Shown here piece by piece: positions 8,212 through 15,735 of a stretch of DNA of 64,000 bases; within the stretch, counting starts at the first letter, position 1, and every line of letters starts with the position of its first letter. Source of the DNA: DATBGO01 sp963785765. Lineage in GTDB: Bacteria > Actinomycetota > Actinomycetes > Streptosporangiales > Streptosporangiaceae. The stretch lies in assembly GCA_963785765.1 (NCBI GenBank), contig CAWAWM010000002.1, positions 682,001-746,000 on the forward strand, read 5' to 3'. Below the pieces are notes generated by a model that was not told where the DNA came from, ran no database searches, and worked only from the letters and a program-made list of their open reading frames with translations. Made by a program: the position numbers and the translations under genes.

Positions 8212-8991
8212 TCAGGTCAGCAACCTGCTGAACCGGCGGTCGGGGCGCAGCGGCACCAGGTCCTCGTCGCGCCTGGCGGGCGCCTGGAGGTCCGGGTTGC
8301 GGGAGACGGCTTCCGCCAGCGTTTCCAGTGCTTCGTCGTGGCGCCCGGTGACCGCCTGCGCGCACGCGAGGCCGTAGCAGGCCATGCCCAGCGCCGCGTC
8401 CGGGGCCGCGTGATAACGAGCCGCGGCCACGGCGTGCTCATGGAGCGCGACGGCCCGCTCGGGACGGTGGTGGCGGAGGTAGTACTCGCCGACGTGCCCG
8501 ATCGGATGCCAGAAGCCGCGCACGACGATCTGCAGCCATAGCTGACGGCCAGCCAGCCACGGGTGCCGGGACGGGTCGAGCAGATCCTCGTCCGACGCGG
8601 CCAGCGCTCCCGCCAGCAGGGCGCCGCTGATCGTCCAGCTGGCCGCCGCCACCGCCTGGCCATCCCGGTCGGCGTAACCGCGATAAACCGCGGGGGAGCG
8701 GTGATCGATCTGCGGGAATTCGGGTGGCGTGGTGCGCTCCCGCACGGCGGCGAGCCGGCGCACCTGCTGCTCCTTGAACTCGCTGTTGTGCGCGATCGCG
8801 GGCACCGCTGCCCAGCAGGCCGCGTTTCCCTCATCCGCGTCGATTGCGGCGCCGGCCAGCAGGACGGTCTCCTCGGTGGCGGCAAATCCCAGCAGCCCCG
8901 CCACCGCGGCGCGCAGCGTAGCTGGCTGAGCGCTGCCGCTGTGCGCCGCAGCGGCAGGCGGTACCGCCGCCGCGCGCCCGTCGGTCGCCAT
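8212..8991 (-). CDS. DinB/ClbS-like protein with C-terminal TPR domain
   Basis: A 259-residue protein. The N-terminal part resembles DinB-like four-helix metal-binding proteins (AHNSEFKEQQVRRL about residue 68 and GFWHPIGHVGEYY about residue 163 supply candidate His ligands). The C-terminal 90 residues form a TPR end-of-group module (ARYHAAPDAALGMACYGLA ... AVSRNPDLQ). AGGAGAGG 7 nt before the ATG fixes the start. It lies 18 nt after a methyltransferase gene on the same strand, so the two are probably one operon. The assignment to DinB/ClbS is moderate; biochemical role unknown. Confidence 0.6.
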   Translation of the reverse strand: MATDGRAAAVPPAAAAHSGSAQPATLRAAVAGLLGFAATEETVLLAGAAIDADEGNAACWAAVPAIAHNSEFKEQQVRRLAAVRERTTPPEFPQIDHRSPAVYRGYADRDGQAVAAASWTISGALLAGALAASDEDLLDPSRHPWLAGRQLWLQIVVRGFWHPIGHVGEYYLRHHRPERAVALHEHAVAAARYHAAPDAALGMACYGLACAQAVTGRHDEALETLAEAVSRNPDLQAPARRDEDLVPLRPDRRFSRLLT

Positions 8992-9009
8992 AGCTGGTCC
9001 TCTCCTGCG

Positions 9010-9627
9010 CTATTCGGATCCCTGACCGGGGGTGCGGTCGGCCGCGCTGTCGCCGCCCGCAGGCGCCGCCGGCTTGCGGGCGCTGAACAGAAGTCCGAGA
9101 TCGACCGACACGGTGATCCGGCCATAACCCAGGACCTGCAGGTACACGAGCAGACGGGCCGGATCAACCGGGTTGTAGGTGTCGTCGGCGTGAAAGTCGT
9201 GCAGGTCGTTGCTCGCGAGACTGTCCGAGCCGACGAGTATCCCGCCCGGCCGCAGCAGCCGAAAAGCCTCTCGCAGGGTCGCGTACTGCAATTGCTCGGT
9301 CGGCAGATGGTGCAGCATCGTGAAGGTGCCCACCGAGTCAAACGCGGCGTCTGGCAGGTCCGCCTGAGCACAGTCACCGACCAGGACGGTCACGTTCGTT
9401 CCCGCGTGCCGGGCGGCGAGCCGTTCCGCGGCCTCGGGGTTCAGCTCCAGGGCGGTGAGCCGGAGCACCCGGTGCCGCAGCCAGTCAGTGGCCGCCCCCG
9501 GCCCCGGGCCGAGCTCGAGCATCTCCTGGCCGAGGTCGACGTCCGTCACGAGGGGTGCCAGGACCTCGGTCTGGAGGAAGCTGGCCCACTCCGGGCTGGA
9601 GCACAACTTGGCGTGTTCATCGTTCAC
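9010..9627 (-). CDS. Class I SAM-dependent methyltransferase
   Basis: About 205 residues with the Rossmann methyltransferase signature: motif I MLELGPGPGAATDWL, the acidic loop ALELNPEAAERL, motif II in VGDCAQADLPDAAFDSV and motif III FRLLRPGGILVGSD. I prefer the GTG at 9627 with AAGG 8 nt upstream, because the longer frame (to 9744) would run into the divergent AraC gene. The substrate cannot be read from the sequence. The DinB-like/TPR gene follows in the same direction. Confidence 0.85.
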   Translation of the reverse strand: MNDEHAKLCSSPEWASFLQTEVLAPLVTDVDLGQEMLELGPGPGAATDWLRHRVLRLTALELNPEAAERLAARHAGTNVTVLVGDCAQADLPDAAFDSVGTFTMLHHLPTEQLQYATLREAFRLLRPGGILVGSDSLASNDLHDFHADDTYNPVDPARLLVYLQVLGYGRITVSVDLGLLFSARKPAAPAGGDSAADRTPGQGSE

Positions 9628-9682
9628 GCTGACGACCTTAAGGAGGGCCGACGGCTGCCGAAAGGGCGTACGCTGCCATTTG

Positions 9683-10471
9683 ATGTCGTTAGATGGACAA
9701 CTCGCCGACCGGCCGCCAGCCGGGGCAGCAGTGATCGTCGTCAACTTTCCGATGACGCAAGGGGCCCAGTTCGACTGGCATACCCACGACGATCATCAGC
9801 TGGCCTGGGCGGTCAAGGGCGTGCTGATCGTCTTGACCGACACGTCGAGCTATGTACTGCCGCCCACTCGAGCACTGTGGATCCCGGCCGAGCTGCGACA
9901 CGAGACGCGGTCGTCAGGCGTGGCCACCATGAGGTCGGTCTACTTGCGTCCGGACCGTTGCCCGCTTACCTGGCCAGAGCCGACGCCGGTGGCCATCAGC
10001 CCGCTGGCCGCCGAATTGATCGGCTATCTGGGTAGCGATCTCGTCCACGGCGAACCGCGGGCCCGCGCCGAGGCCCTGTTGTTCGACCTGCTGACCCCGG
10101 TATCTCTCGCGACCGTCGATCTCGCCCTGCCGCTGGATCCGCGGGCCAGGGAAGTCGCGGACGCGGTCCTGGCTAGCCCGGGCGACGGGCGCAGCCTCGC
10201 CTCGTGGGGCCGCCAGATCGGCGCCAGCGAGCGAACCCTCTCGCGCGCGTTCGTCGCCGGTACCGGACTGTCCTTCGGCCGGTGGCGCACCCGCGCCCGG
10301 CTCCAGGCCGCCCTCCCCCTGCTCGCAGCCGGCTCGCCGGTGAGCGCCGTCGCCCACCGGGTCGGCTACCAGACCTCGAGCGCGTTCGTCGAGGCCTTCC
10401 GCAACGAGACCGGTGTCACGCCAGGTGAATACTTCCGCAGCGCCGCGGCCGGGCGGCGGTCCGGGGCGTAG
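9683..10471 (+). CDS. AraC-family transcriptional regulator
   Basis: A 262-residue regulator with an N-terminal cupin (QFDWHTHDDHQLAWAVKG, with a Pro-rich LWIPAELRHE strand) and a C-terminal double-HTH AraC domain (about residues 170-255: SLASWGRQIGASERTLSRAF, then VSAVAHRVGYQTSSAFVEAF, GVTPGEYF). The frame is open further upstream, but ATG 9683 starts the cupin cleanly and leaves 55 nt for a promoter shared with the divergent methyltransferase gene. It probably controls itself and that divergent pair. Confidence 0.9.
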   Translation: MSLDGQLADRPPAGAAVIVVNFPMTQGAQFDWHTHDDHQLAWAVKGVLIVLTDTSSYVLPPTRALWIPAELRHETRSSGVATMRSVYLRPDRCPLTWPEPTPVAISPLAAELIGYLGSDLVHGEPRARAEALLFDLLTPVSLATVDLALPLDPRAREVADAVLASPGDGRSLASWGRQIGASERTLSRAFVAGTGLSFGRWRTRARLQAALPLLAAGSPVSAVAHRVGYQTSSAFVEAFRNETGVTPGEYFRSAAAGRRSGA

Positions 10472-10506
10472 ACCGGGCGGAGCCCCAGGCTCAGGGCCCC
10501 CGCTGG

Positions 10507-11151
10507 ATGATGTGGTCTATGCCTTCCTTGACCTGGCCCGTGATACCCGGCGACCGCCTCGCCGGGAGCGTTCAGCCCGTCGTTCCGGCTGGCGGCGGCC
10601 TGGTCCTGCGCCCCTGGCTGCTGGCCGATGCCCGCGCGCTCGCCGAGGCGTACTCGGATCCGGCCATCCAGCGCTGGCACGCGCGGCGGGTGGACAGCGC
10701 GGACGAAGCGCGTGAGCTGATTGCGGGCTGGCAGCGCAGCTGGCTGGCGGCTACCGGCGCGCACTGGGCGGTGACCCGCGGCGAGGACGGCGAGGTGGTC
10801 GGACGGGTGGCGCTGCGCTCGATGACGCTCGACGAGGGATGCGCCGAGTGCGCTTACTGGACGGCTCCGGCCGCCCGCGGCTCGGGAATCGCCTCGCGGT
10901 CACTCGCAGGACTGTGCCGCTGGGCGTTCGGCGAGACCGGCTTCCACCGCATCGAACTCGTCCATTCCGTAGCGAACGCGGCGTCCTGCCGCGTCGCGGT
11001 CAAGGCCGGCTTCGCGGCGGAAGGTGTCCTGCGCAGTGCTGTCCTGCACGCCGACGGGTGGCACGACATGCACCTTCACGCGCGTATCAACGCAGCCGAG
11101 TCCCGGCCGGATGAATCGCGACGAGAGCGGCCCGGGGGCGCTCTGCGGTAA
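10507..11151 (+). CDS. GNAT acetyltransferase (RimJ/RimL type)
   Basis: A 214-residue N-acetyltransferase. The fold runs from LVLRPWLLADARALAEAY through WAVTRGEDGEVVGRVALR to the acetyl-CoA pyrophosphate loop APAARGSGIASRSL (about residues 122-135) and the terminal FHRIELVHSVANAASCRVAVKAGF strands typical of RimJ/RimL enzymes. Acceptor unknown; ribosomal or small-molecule amines are acetylated by relatives. The first 25 residues look less conserved, so a later start is possible. Its 3' end is overlapped on the other strand by a putative zinc protein gene. Confidence 0.88.
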   Translation: MMWSMPSLTWPVIPGDRLAGSVQPVVPAGGGLVLRPWLLADARALAEAYSDPAIQRWHARRVDSADEARELIAGWQRSWLAATGAHWAVTRGEDGEVVGRVALRSMTLDEGCAECAYWTAPAARGSGIASRSLAGLCRWAFGETGFHRIELVHSVANAASCRVAVKAGFAAEGVLRSAVLHADGWHDMHLHARINAAESRPDESRRERPGGALR

Positions 11152-11343
11152 CCCGGCGCTGCGCAGGGACCGCTGATGGGCCGGGCAGAAGTACTTGCCC
11201 TGTCCGGTGGCCCAGCCTTCCCGCGCACGCAACTGCCTGGCCGCGTAGGACAAATACGGCAGGTCGGGCATGATCTCCACCACCTCTCGGCAGCCGGGCT
11301 GATCACAGCTGAACGAGAAGATCGTGATCTTGACGGCCGTCAT
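10900..11343 (-). CDS. Small Cys/His protein, antisense-overlapping the GNAT gene
   Basis: A 147-codon frame whose first 60 or so residues look like a real protein: FSFSCDQPGCREVVEI near the start and GKYFCPAHQRSL about residue 50 give C-x4-C and C-x2-H pairs able to bind zinc. GGGAGG lies about 6 nt before the ATG, a strong start. The frame then runs 252 nt antisense into the GNAT gene with no recognisable sequence there, so the functional domain is probably the N-terminal 60-70 residues and the tail is accidental read-on. Confidence 0.5.
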   Translation of the reverse strand: MTAVKITIFSFSCDQPGCREVVEIMPDLPYLSYAARQLRAREGWATGQGKYFCPAHQRSLRSAGLPQSAPGPLSSRFIRPGLGCVDTRVKVHVVPPVGVQDSTAQDTFRREAGLDRDAAGRRVRYGMDEFDAVEAGLAERPAAQSCE

Positions 11344-11639
11344 GGCGACCTCCCCCGCCTCCGATCGCGGCGCCCGCCAGCCTGATCTTGATCATGCCGC
11401 CTGCGGGCGGCTGCCAAACGTCGTCGGCAGTTACCTGCGCGTAAGCATGGCCAGACATTCCGTAGATACGAGATGTTGGGGACAGTCGGTACGGAAGGCT
11501 GCGATCTTTGGTAATCCCCGCGTTACGCCCAGGCGTCATTTATCCGACGGGACCGTCCAAGACGGCACCGTCCGGGCGGCCACCCGGAACGGACCGGCAC
11601 CTGACCGCTCCCGCACCGAGACGAGCTGGTGAGCGATCC

Positions 11640-12467
11640 TTGATCAACAACGATAGCCGTCCGGCCGGCTTTCCGGCGTTGCGTCATGGCCTGCCGGTCG
11701 TGGCGGCCGCGCTGGCGCTCCTCAGCACGCTGGCGGTGATCCCGCCGGCGGCCGCGATCGGCGGGGGCGGTGGCGGTGGCACAGTGACCTCGGTGTGCAA
11801 GCCGCTGGGCCATCTGACCGTCAAGAACCGGCAGGGCGTGGCCTCGGTGGTCCGTAACGACAACTTCGGTGGCCGCCCCGAATGCCTCACCGTTTCCGAA
11901 CTGGGCCCGAACTTTACGGTCAGTCAGCAGGCTGGCGACCAGGCGCACCGTACCGTCATCGCGTTCCCGGACATTTTCACTGGCTGCTCCTGGGGCGTGT
12001 GCGCGCCGCGGAGCGCGCTGCCCGCCGTGGTCTCCAGGCTGCGCAACCCGGTTACCAGCTGGACCACCGCGCACGCCGCCGCCGGCCGGTGGAACGCCGC
12101 GTACGACATCTGGTTCGCCAAGCGCAGGATGGTCACCGGTCAGGCCGACGGCGCCGAGCTGATGATCTGGCTGAGCGCTCGCGATCTGGCCCTGGCCAGC
12201 AAGCGCGTGGTGCGGATCGACCATGCGGAATGGTATGTGGCGCACTGGATGCCCCATCGGAACGGGGCGTCCTGGGGCTACATCCAGTTCCGCCGGGTGC
12301 ACGCCGTGGCGGGCGTCAGCGGCCTGCAGCTGGCGCCGTTCATCAAGCTCGCTGAACAGCGCGGCTGGATCAGGCCGTCGTGGTGGATGCTGAACATCGA
12401 AGCGGGCTTCGAGATCTGGAGCGGCGGCAGGGGCCTGGCCACCCGGTCGTTCGCGGCACGAGCCTGA
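11640..12467 (+). CDS. Secreted glycoside hydrolase family 12 endoglucanase
   Basis: About 275 residues. An N-terminal signal peptide (hydrophobic stretch LPVVAAALALLSTLAVIPPAAA) ends before a glycine-rich linker. The mature part shows GH12 landmarks: VVRNDNFGG, the conserved AAYDIWFAKR strand, the nucleophile region in GAELMIWLS (Glu about residue 174) and WGYIQFRR near the acid/base region. GH12 enzymes cut beta-1,4-glucan or xyloglucan. I chose TTG 11640 with GGTGAG 6 nt upstream; the frame stays open to 11508 but the extra residues do not look coding. It suggests a plant-matter-degrading soil lifestyle. Confidence 0.85.
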   Translation: MINNDSRPAGFPALRHGLPVVAAALALLSTLAVIPPAAAIGGGGGGGTVTSVCKPLGHLTVKNRQGVASVVRNDNFGGRPECLTVSELGPNFTVSQQAGDQAHRTVIAFPDIFTGCSWGVCAPRSALPAVVSRLRNPVTSWTTAHAAAGRWNAAYDIWFAKRRMVTGQADGAELMIWLSARDLALASKRVVRIDHAEWYVAHWMPHRNGASWGYIQFRRVHAVAGVSGLQLAPFIKLAEQRGWIRPSWWMLNIEAGFEIWSGGRGLATRSFAARA

Positions 12468-12555
12468 CTAAGCCGAGCCAGGGCCCGTCGCGGCAGCTGG
12501 CCGGCCCGGGCACCGGCTGACCCGCTAGGGTCCAAGGGAGGCAAAGGGGGCCGCC

Positions 12556-13209
12556 ATGGCAGAGATGCTGCCGTTCACCATCGGAGCCGAGGTCAGCTGC
12601 ACCGATGGGGAGTGCGGTGCGGTGAGCCGCGTGGTCGTCGACCCGGTTGCCCGCACCGTCACTCATCTGGTGGTTGAGCCAACTGACCGGCAAGGGCTCG
12701 GGCGGCTCGTCCCCCTTGAGCTCGTCGATGGCGCGGGCGGCCAGCTAAGGCTCCGGTGCACCCGGGAGGAATTCGAGCACCTCGGCTCCGCCGAGGACAC
12801 ACAGTTCGTACCTGGCAGCGGTGGCTATGCGGAGTACGGCCCTGAGCAGGTGCTCTCGTGGCCCTATTACGGCCTGGGCGGCGCCGCGGGCATCGCGGGC
12901 GAGACGGTCGCGCCAATCTCGGAGACCGTCACCTATGACACCCTTCCGCTCGGGGAGGTGGCGGTGCGCCGCGGCGATCACGTGCACGCCACCGACGGGG
13001 ACATCGGGCTGGTTCAGGGGCTGGTCATCGACCCGCGCAGTCATAGCGTGACGCACGTCCTGCTTCAGGAGGGGCACCTGTGGGGCCGCAAGGAAGTGGC
13101 CATCCCGATCAAGTCCGTCGCCAGGGTCGACGATGGCATCAGGCTCAGCATCAGCAAGCATGATGTGCAGGAGCTGCCGCCCGTCGACGTCGATCACCCG
13201 GCCGGCTAG
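12556..13209 (+). CDS. Protein with two PRC-barrel-like domains
   Basis: A 217-residue protein with two similar beta-barrel repeats: GAEVSCTDGECGAVSRVVVDP ... VTHLVVEP (about residues 9-45) and GDHVHATDGDIGLVQGLVIDP ... VTHVLLQEGH (about residues 138-178). This is the PRC-barrel pattern found in photosynthetic reaction-centre H subunits and in RimM; stand-alone versions in soil bacteria are often stress related. AGGGAGG upstream of the ATG at 12556 supports the start. No neighbour points to a precise role. Confidence 0.75.
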   Translation: MAEMLPFTIGAEVSCTDGECGAVSRVVVDPVARTVTHLVVEPTDRQGLGRLVPLELVDGAGGQLRLRCTREEFEHLGSAEDTQFVPGSGGYAEYGPEQVLSWPYYGLGGAAGIAGETVAPISETVTYDTLPLGEVAVRRGDHVHATDGDIGLVQGLVIDPRSHSVTHVLLQEGHLWGRKEVAIPIKSVARVDDGIRLSISKHDVQELPPVDVDHPAG

Positions 13210-13357
13210 CGAGCGCCGTCCCGCCGTCCCGGGCCCGGGCCGTCCCGGGCGCGCCCGTGGCGGACGCCGTGCTGACCGGAGCCGAGCAGTTCCCGGTGGC
13301 GGGCGCGCTGACCGGCGGCTGGGCGGCCAGCCCGGCCCGGACCTGGAGTCACGAGAC

Positions 13358-14779
13358 ATGAGCTTGTGGGACTACGACGCGATCACGCTCGCCGGGATGC
13401 TACGCCGGGCGCAAGTGTCCGCCCGCGACGTGGTGGCTGCCCACATCGAGCGAGTCGAGGCGGTAGACGGGGCGGTGAATGCGCTGGTGACCCGCTCCTT
13501 CGAGACCGCCATGGCGCGGGCCGCGAGCGCGGACGAGGCGCTGGCCGCCGGCGAGCAGCCAGGCCTGCTGCACGGCCTGCCGGTCGCGCACAAGGATCTC
13601 CTGGACACGGCGGGCGTCCGGACCACCTACGGCTCCCCGCTGTTCGCCGGGTATGTGCCGGACCGGGACGCGCTGGTGGTGAGCCGGATGTCCGGCGCCG
13701 GGGCGATCAGCCTGGGTAAGACCAACACCCCCGAGTTCGGGACCGGCTCGCATACCGTGAACCCGGTCTTCGGCGCCACCAGGAACCCGTTCGACCCGAC
13801 CCGCAGCGTCGGCGGCAGCAGCGGCGGCGCGGCCGCGGCTCTCGCCGCCCGGATGATCTGCCTGGCTGACGGCAGCGACCTGGGCGGATCGTTGCGCAAC
13901 CCGGCCAGCTTCTGCAACGTCGTCGGGCTCCGCCCGTCCCCGGGCCGGGTGCCGTCCTGGCCGCTGTCCGACATCGCCGATTTGTTCGCCGTCGAGGGAC
14001 CGATGGCCCGCACGGTCGCCGACGCCGCGCTGCTGCTGACCGTGCTCTCCGGTCCGGAGCCGCGGGTGCCGCTGGCCCTGGACGCCCCGCCGCCCGCCCT
14101 GACCGAGCCCGCGCAGATCACCGGCCTGCTGGAGCGGGAGATGCGCGGCGTCAAGGTGGCCTGGAGTGCTGACCTCGGGCTGCCGGTCGAGCCGGAGGTC
14201 CGCACGGCGCTGGCCGGAGCGCGGCAGGTGCTGGCCGACCTGGGCTGCGTCGTGGTGGACGCCAGCCCGGACCTGGCCGGCGCGGACGAGATCTTCCGCA
14301 CCTGGCGCGCGTTCCGCTATGCCACGCAGCTCGGTCCGCTGCTGACCCAGCACCGCGCACAACTGGGCGCCAGCGTGGTGTGGAACATCCAGCGGGGCCT
14401 GGAGCTGACGGCCGCGGACCTGAGCCGGGCCACCCTGCTGCGCACCGCGCTGGCGGAGCGGCTGAGCGCGTTCTTCGCCGATGTCGAGTTCCTGGCCTGC
14501 CCGGTCAGCCAGGTGGCGCCATTCGACGTGGAACTGGACTGGGTGCACGAGATCGACGGCGTCCGGCAGGAAACCTATCTGGACTGGATGTCCGCTGCCT
14601 ACCTGATCTCGGCCACCGGGCTGCCCGCCATCTCGGTTCCCGCGGGATTCACCGCAGCCGGGCTCCCGGTTGGCCTGCAACTGGTCGGACGGTGGCGCGC
14701 CGACTGGCCGCTGCTGCGCATCGCCCGCGCCTTCGAGGCAGCGACCGGTTACGCGAGCGCTGCGCCCCGCCTCGGCTGA
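13358..14779 (+). CDS. Amidase-signature family hydrolase
   Basis: A 473-residue amidase. The Ser-cisSer-Lys triad is visible: K79 in LPVAHKDLLDT, cis-Ser about 154 in GGSSGGAAAA and nucleophile S178 in GSDLGGSLRNP. The remainder matches the amidase-signature fold, ending in GLPAISVPAGF and GLPVGLQLVG. Substrate could be an aliphatic or aryl amide; it is not GatA, since gatB and gatC are absent. The frame is open upstream to 13133, but GGAG about 10 nt before the ATG at 13358 and the family start favour this start. It converges on a DUF4389 gene 3 nt away. Confidence 0.9.
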   Translation: MSLWDYDAITLAGMLRRAQVSARDVVAAHIERVEAVDGAVNALVTRSFETAMARAASADEALAAGEQPGLLHGLPVAHKDLLDTAGVRTTYGSPLFAGYVPDRDALVVSRMSGAGAISLGKTNTPEFGTGSHTVNPVFGATRNPFDPTRSVGGSSGGAAAALAARMICLADGSDLGGSLRNPASFCNVVGLRPSPGRVPSWPLSDIADLFAVEGPMARTVADAALLLTVLSGPEPRVPLALDAPPPALTEPAQITGLLEREMRGVKVAWSADLGLPVEPEVRTALAGARQVLADLGCVVVDASPDLAGADEIFRTWRAFRYATQLGPLLTQHRAQLGASVVWNIQRGLELTAADLSRATLLRTALAERLSAFFADVEFLACPVSQVAPFDVELDWVHEIDGVRQETYLDWMSAAYLISATGLPAISVPAGFTAAGLPVGLQLVGRWRADWPLLRIARAFEAATGYASAAPRLG

Positions 14780-14782
14780 CGG

Positions 14783-15433
14783 TCACGGGGCCAGCCTGAA
14801 CGGCGGGTACCGGTCGGTGACCAGCGTCAGTGCATAGCCGATCACCCGGTTATGCCAGCGGACCACGCCTTCGACGAAACGGAACATGCCCTGCGGATAG
14901 CGGCCGGTGAACAAGATCGCGAACCAGGCGACGATCACCACTACGAACACCGCGATGTCCAGGAAGAACAGCACGATGTAATGCGGGATGGCCAGGAACC
15001 ATTTGACCAGCGGAAGCCAGCGGTTCAGGTCGGTCGTGGCGTCCGGGTAGGCATAGTCCAGGCGCAGCCACTGCTGCTCGTCAGTCGACGGGTACTGGTC
15101 ATTCATCAGGGCCAGGTAGGTGCCGACCCGGGTGCCGAGCCGTTGCAGTTCCAGGTTCCAGTCGAACCACCACCGCGGGTACTTCTGCCGGAACAAAATC
15201 ATCAGCAACGGGCCGAAGAAAAGCAGCCCGCCCGCGCCGGCGGCGACCGTGGTGGCGTGGCCGCTGCTGCTGGATTCCCAGGTTCCGCCACCGGACACGG
15301 TGGCCAGGACGATCGCGATCGGGATGACGGTAAAGATGCGGAAGAACGAGGTCAGCCGGCTGAGCGGGCGGTCCGGATAGTCGATCGACACCTGGACCGG
15401 GTACGGAGCCGGATATGGAGGCTGCGTCGTCAT
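14783..15433 (-). CDS. DUF4389 membrane protein
   Basis: A 216-residue integral membrane protein of the DUF4389 family. The N-terminus has the family strand VQVSIDYPDRPLSRLT, followed by membrane segments (FFRIFTVIPIAIVLATV, then LLFFGPLLMILF), the conserved WWFDWNLELQR motif and two more segments around residues 145-175. The C-terminal FTGRYPQGMFRFVEGVVRW is characteristic. Function unknown; often next to cell-envelope genes. Confidence 0.85.
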   Translation of the reverse strand: MTTQPPYPAPYPVQVSIDYPDRPLSRLTSFFRIFTVIPIAIVLATVSGGGTWESSSSGHATTVAAGAGGLLFFGPLLMILFRQKYPRWWFDWNLELQRLGTRVGTYLALMNDQYPSTDEQQWLRLDYAYPDATTDLNRWLPLVKWFLAIPHYIVLFFLDIAVFVVVIVAWFAILFTGRYPQGMFRFVEGVVRWHNRVIGYALTLVTDRYPPFRLAP

Positions 15434-15735
15434 CGGATGCTTCTTTCTGCTCGGTTAGTGGCTTGGTTCCTCCCCCGTGGTGACGCCGTTGAAAAGCCGG
15501 GACAGATACGCACGGTCAATGGGCTGGCTATGGGGCGAAGGCCGCCGGTTCCGGTCCGCCGGCATCAGGCTCCCGGCTCCGGGTTCCCGGTCCGCGGGTA
15601 CCGGCCGCCGGCCGTGGCCGGGTCCGCGGGCGCTGGTCCCCGGGTTCGCCGGCGGCTCGTTCCGGGTCCAGCAGTAACGACACGGCCGGTGCCGGCGAGG
15701 GCTCTGGCCCGCGAGGGTCCGCCCTGGCTACATTC
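15434..15735. other. 302-bp divergent intergenic region
   Basis: Lies between the leftward DUF4389 gene and the rightward helicase. It is rich in CCGG/GGTACCGG-type palindromic words (15580-15660) but has no ORF with a ribosome site that I accept. It must hold two divergent promoters; none is recognisable by eye. Confidence 0.3.

Noticed and set aside
8563..10035. 490-codon forward frame
   Set aside because: Antisense of the DinB-like/TPR and methyltransferase genes; no domain, Arg/Gly-rich composition typical of shadow frames in high-GC DNA.
13400..14680. 426-codon reverse frame
   Set aside because: Exact antisense of the amidase gene with His/Gln/Arg-rich shadow composition and no ribosome site.
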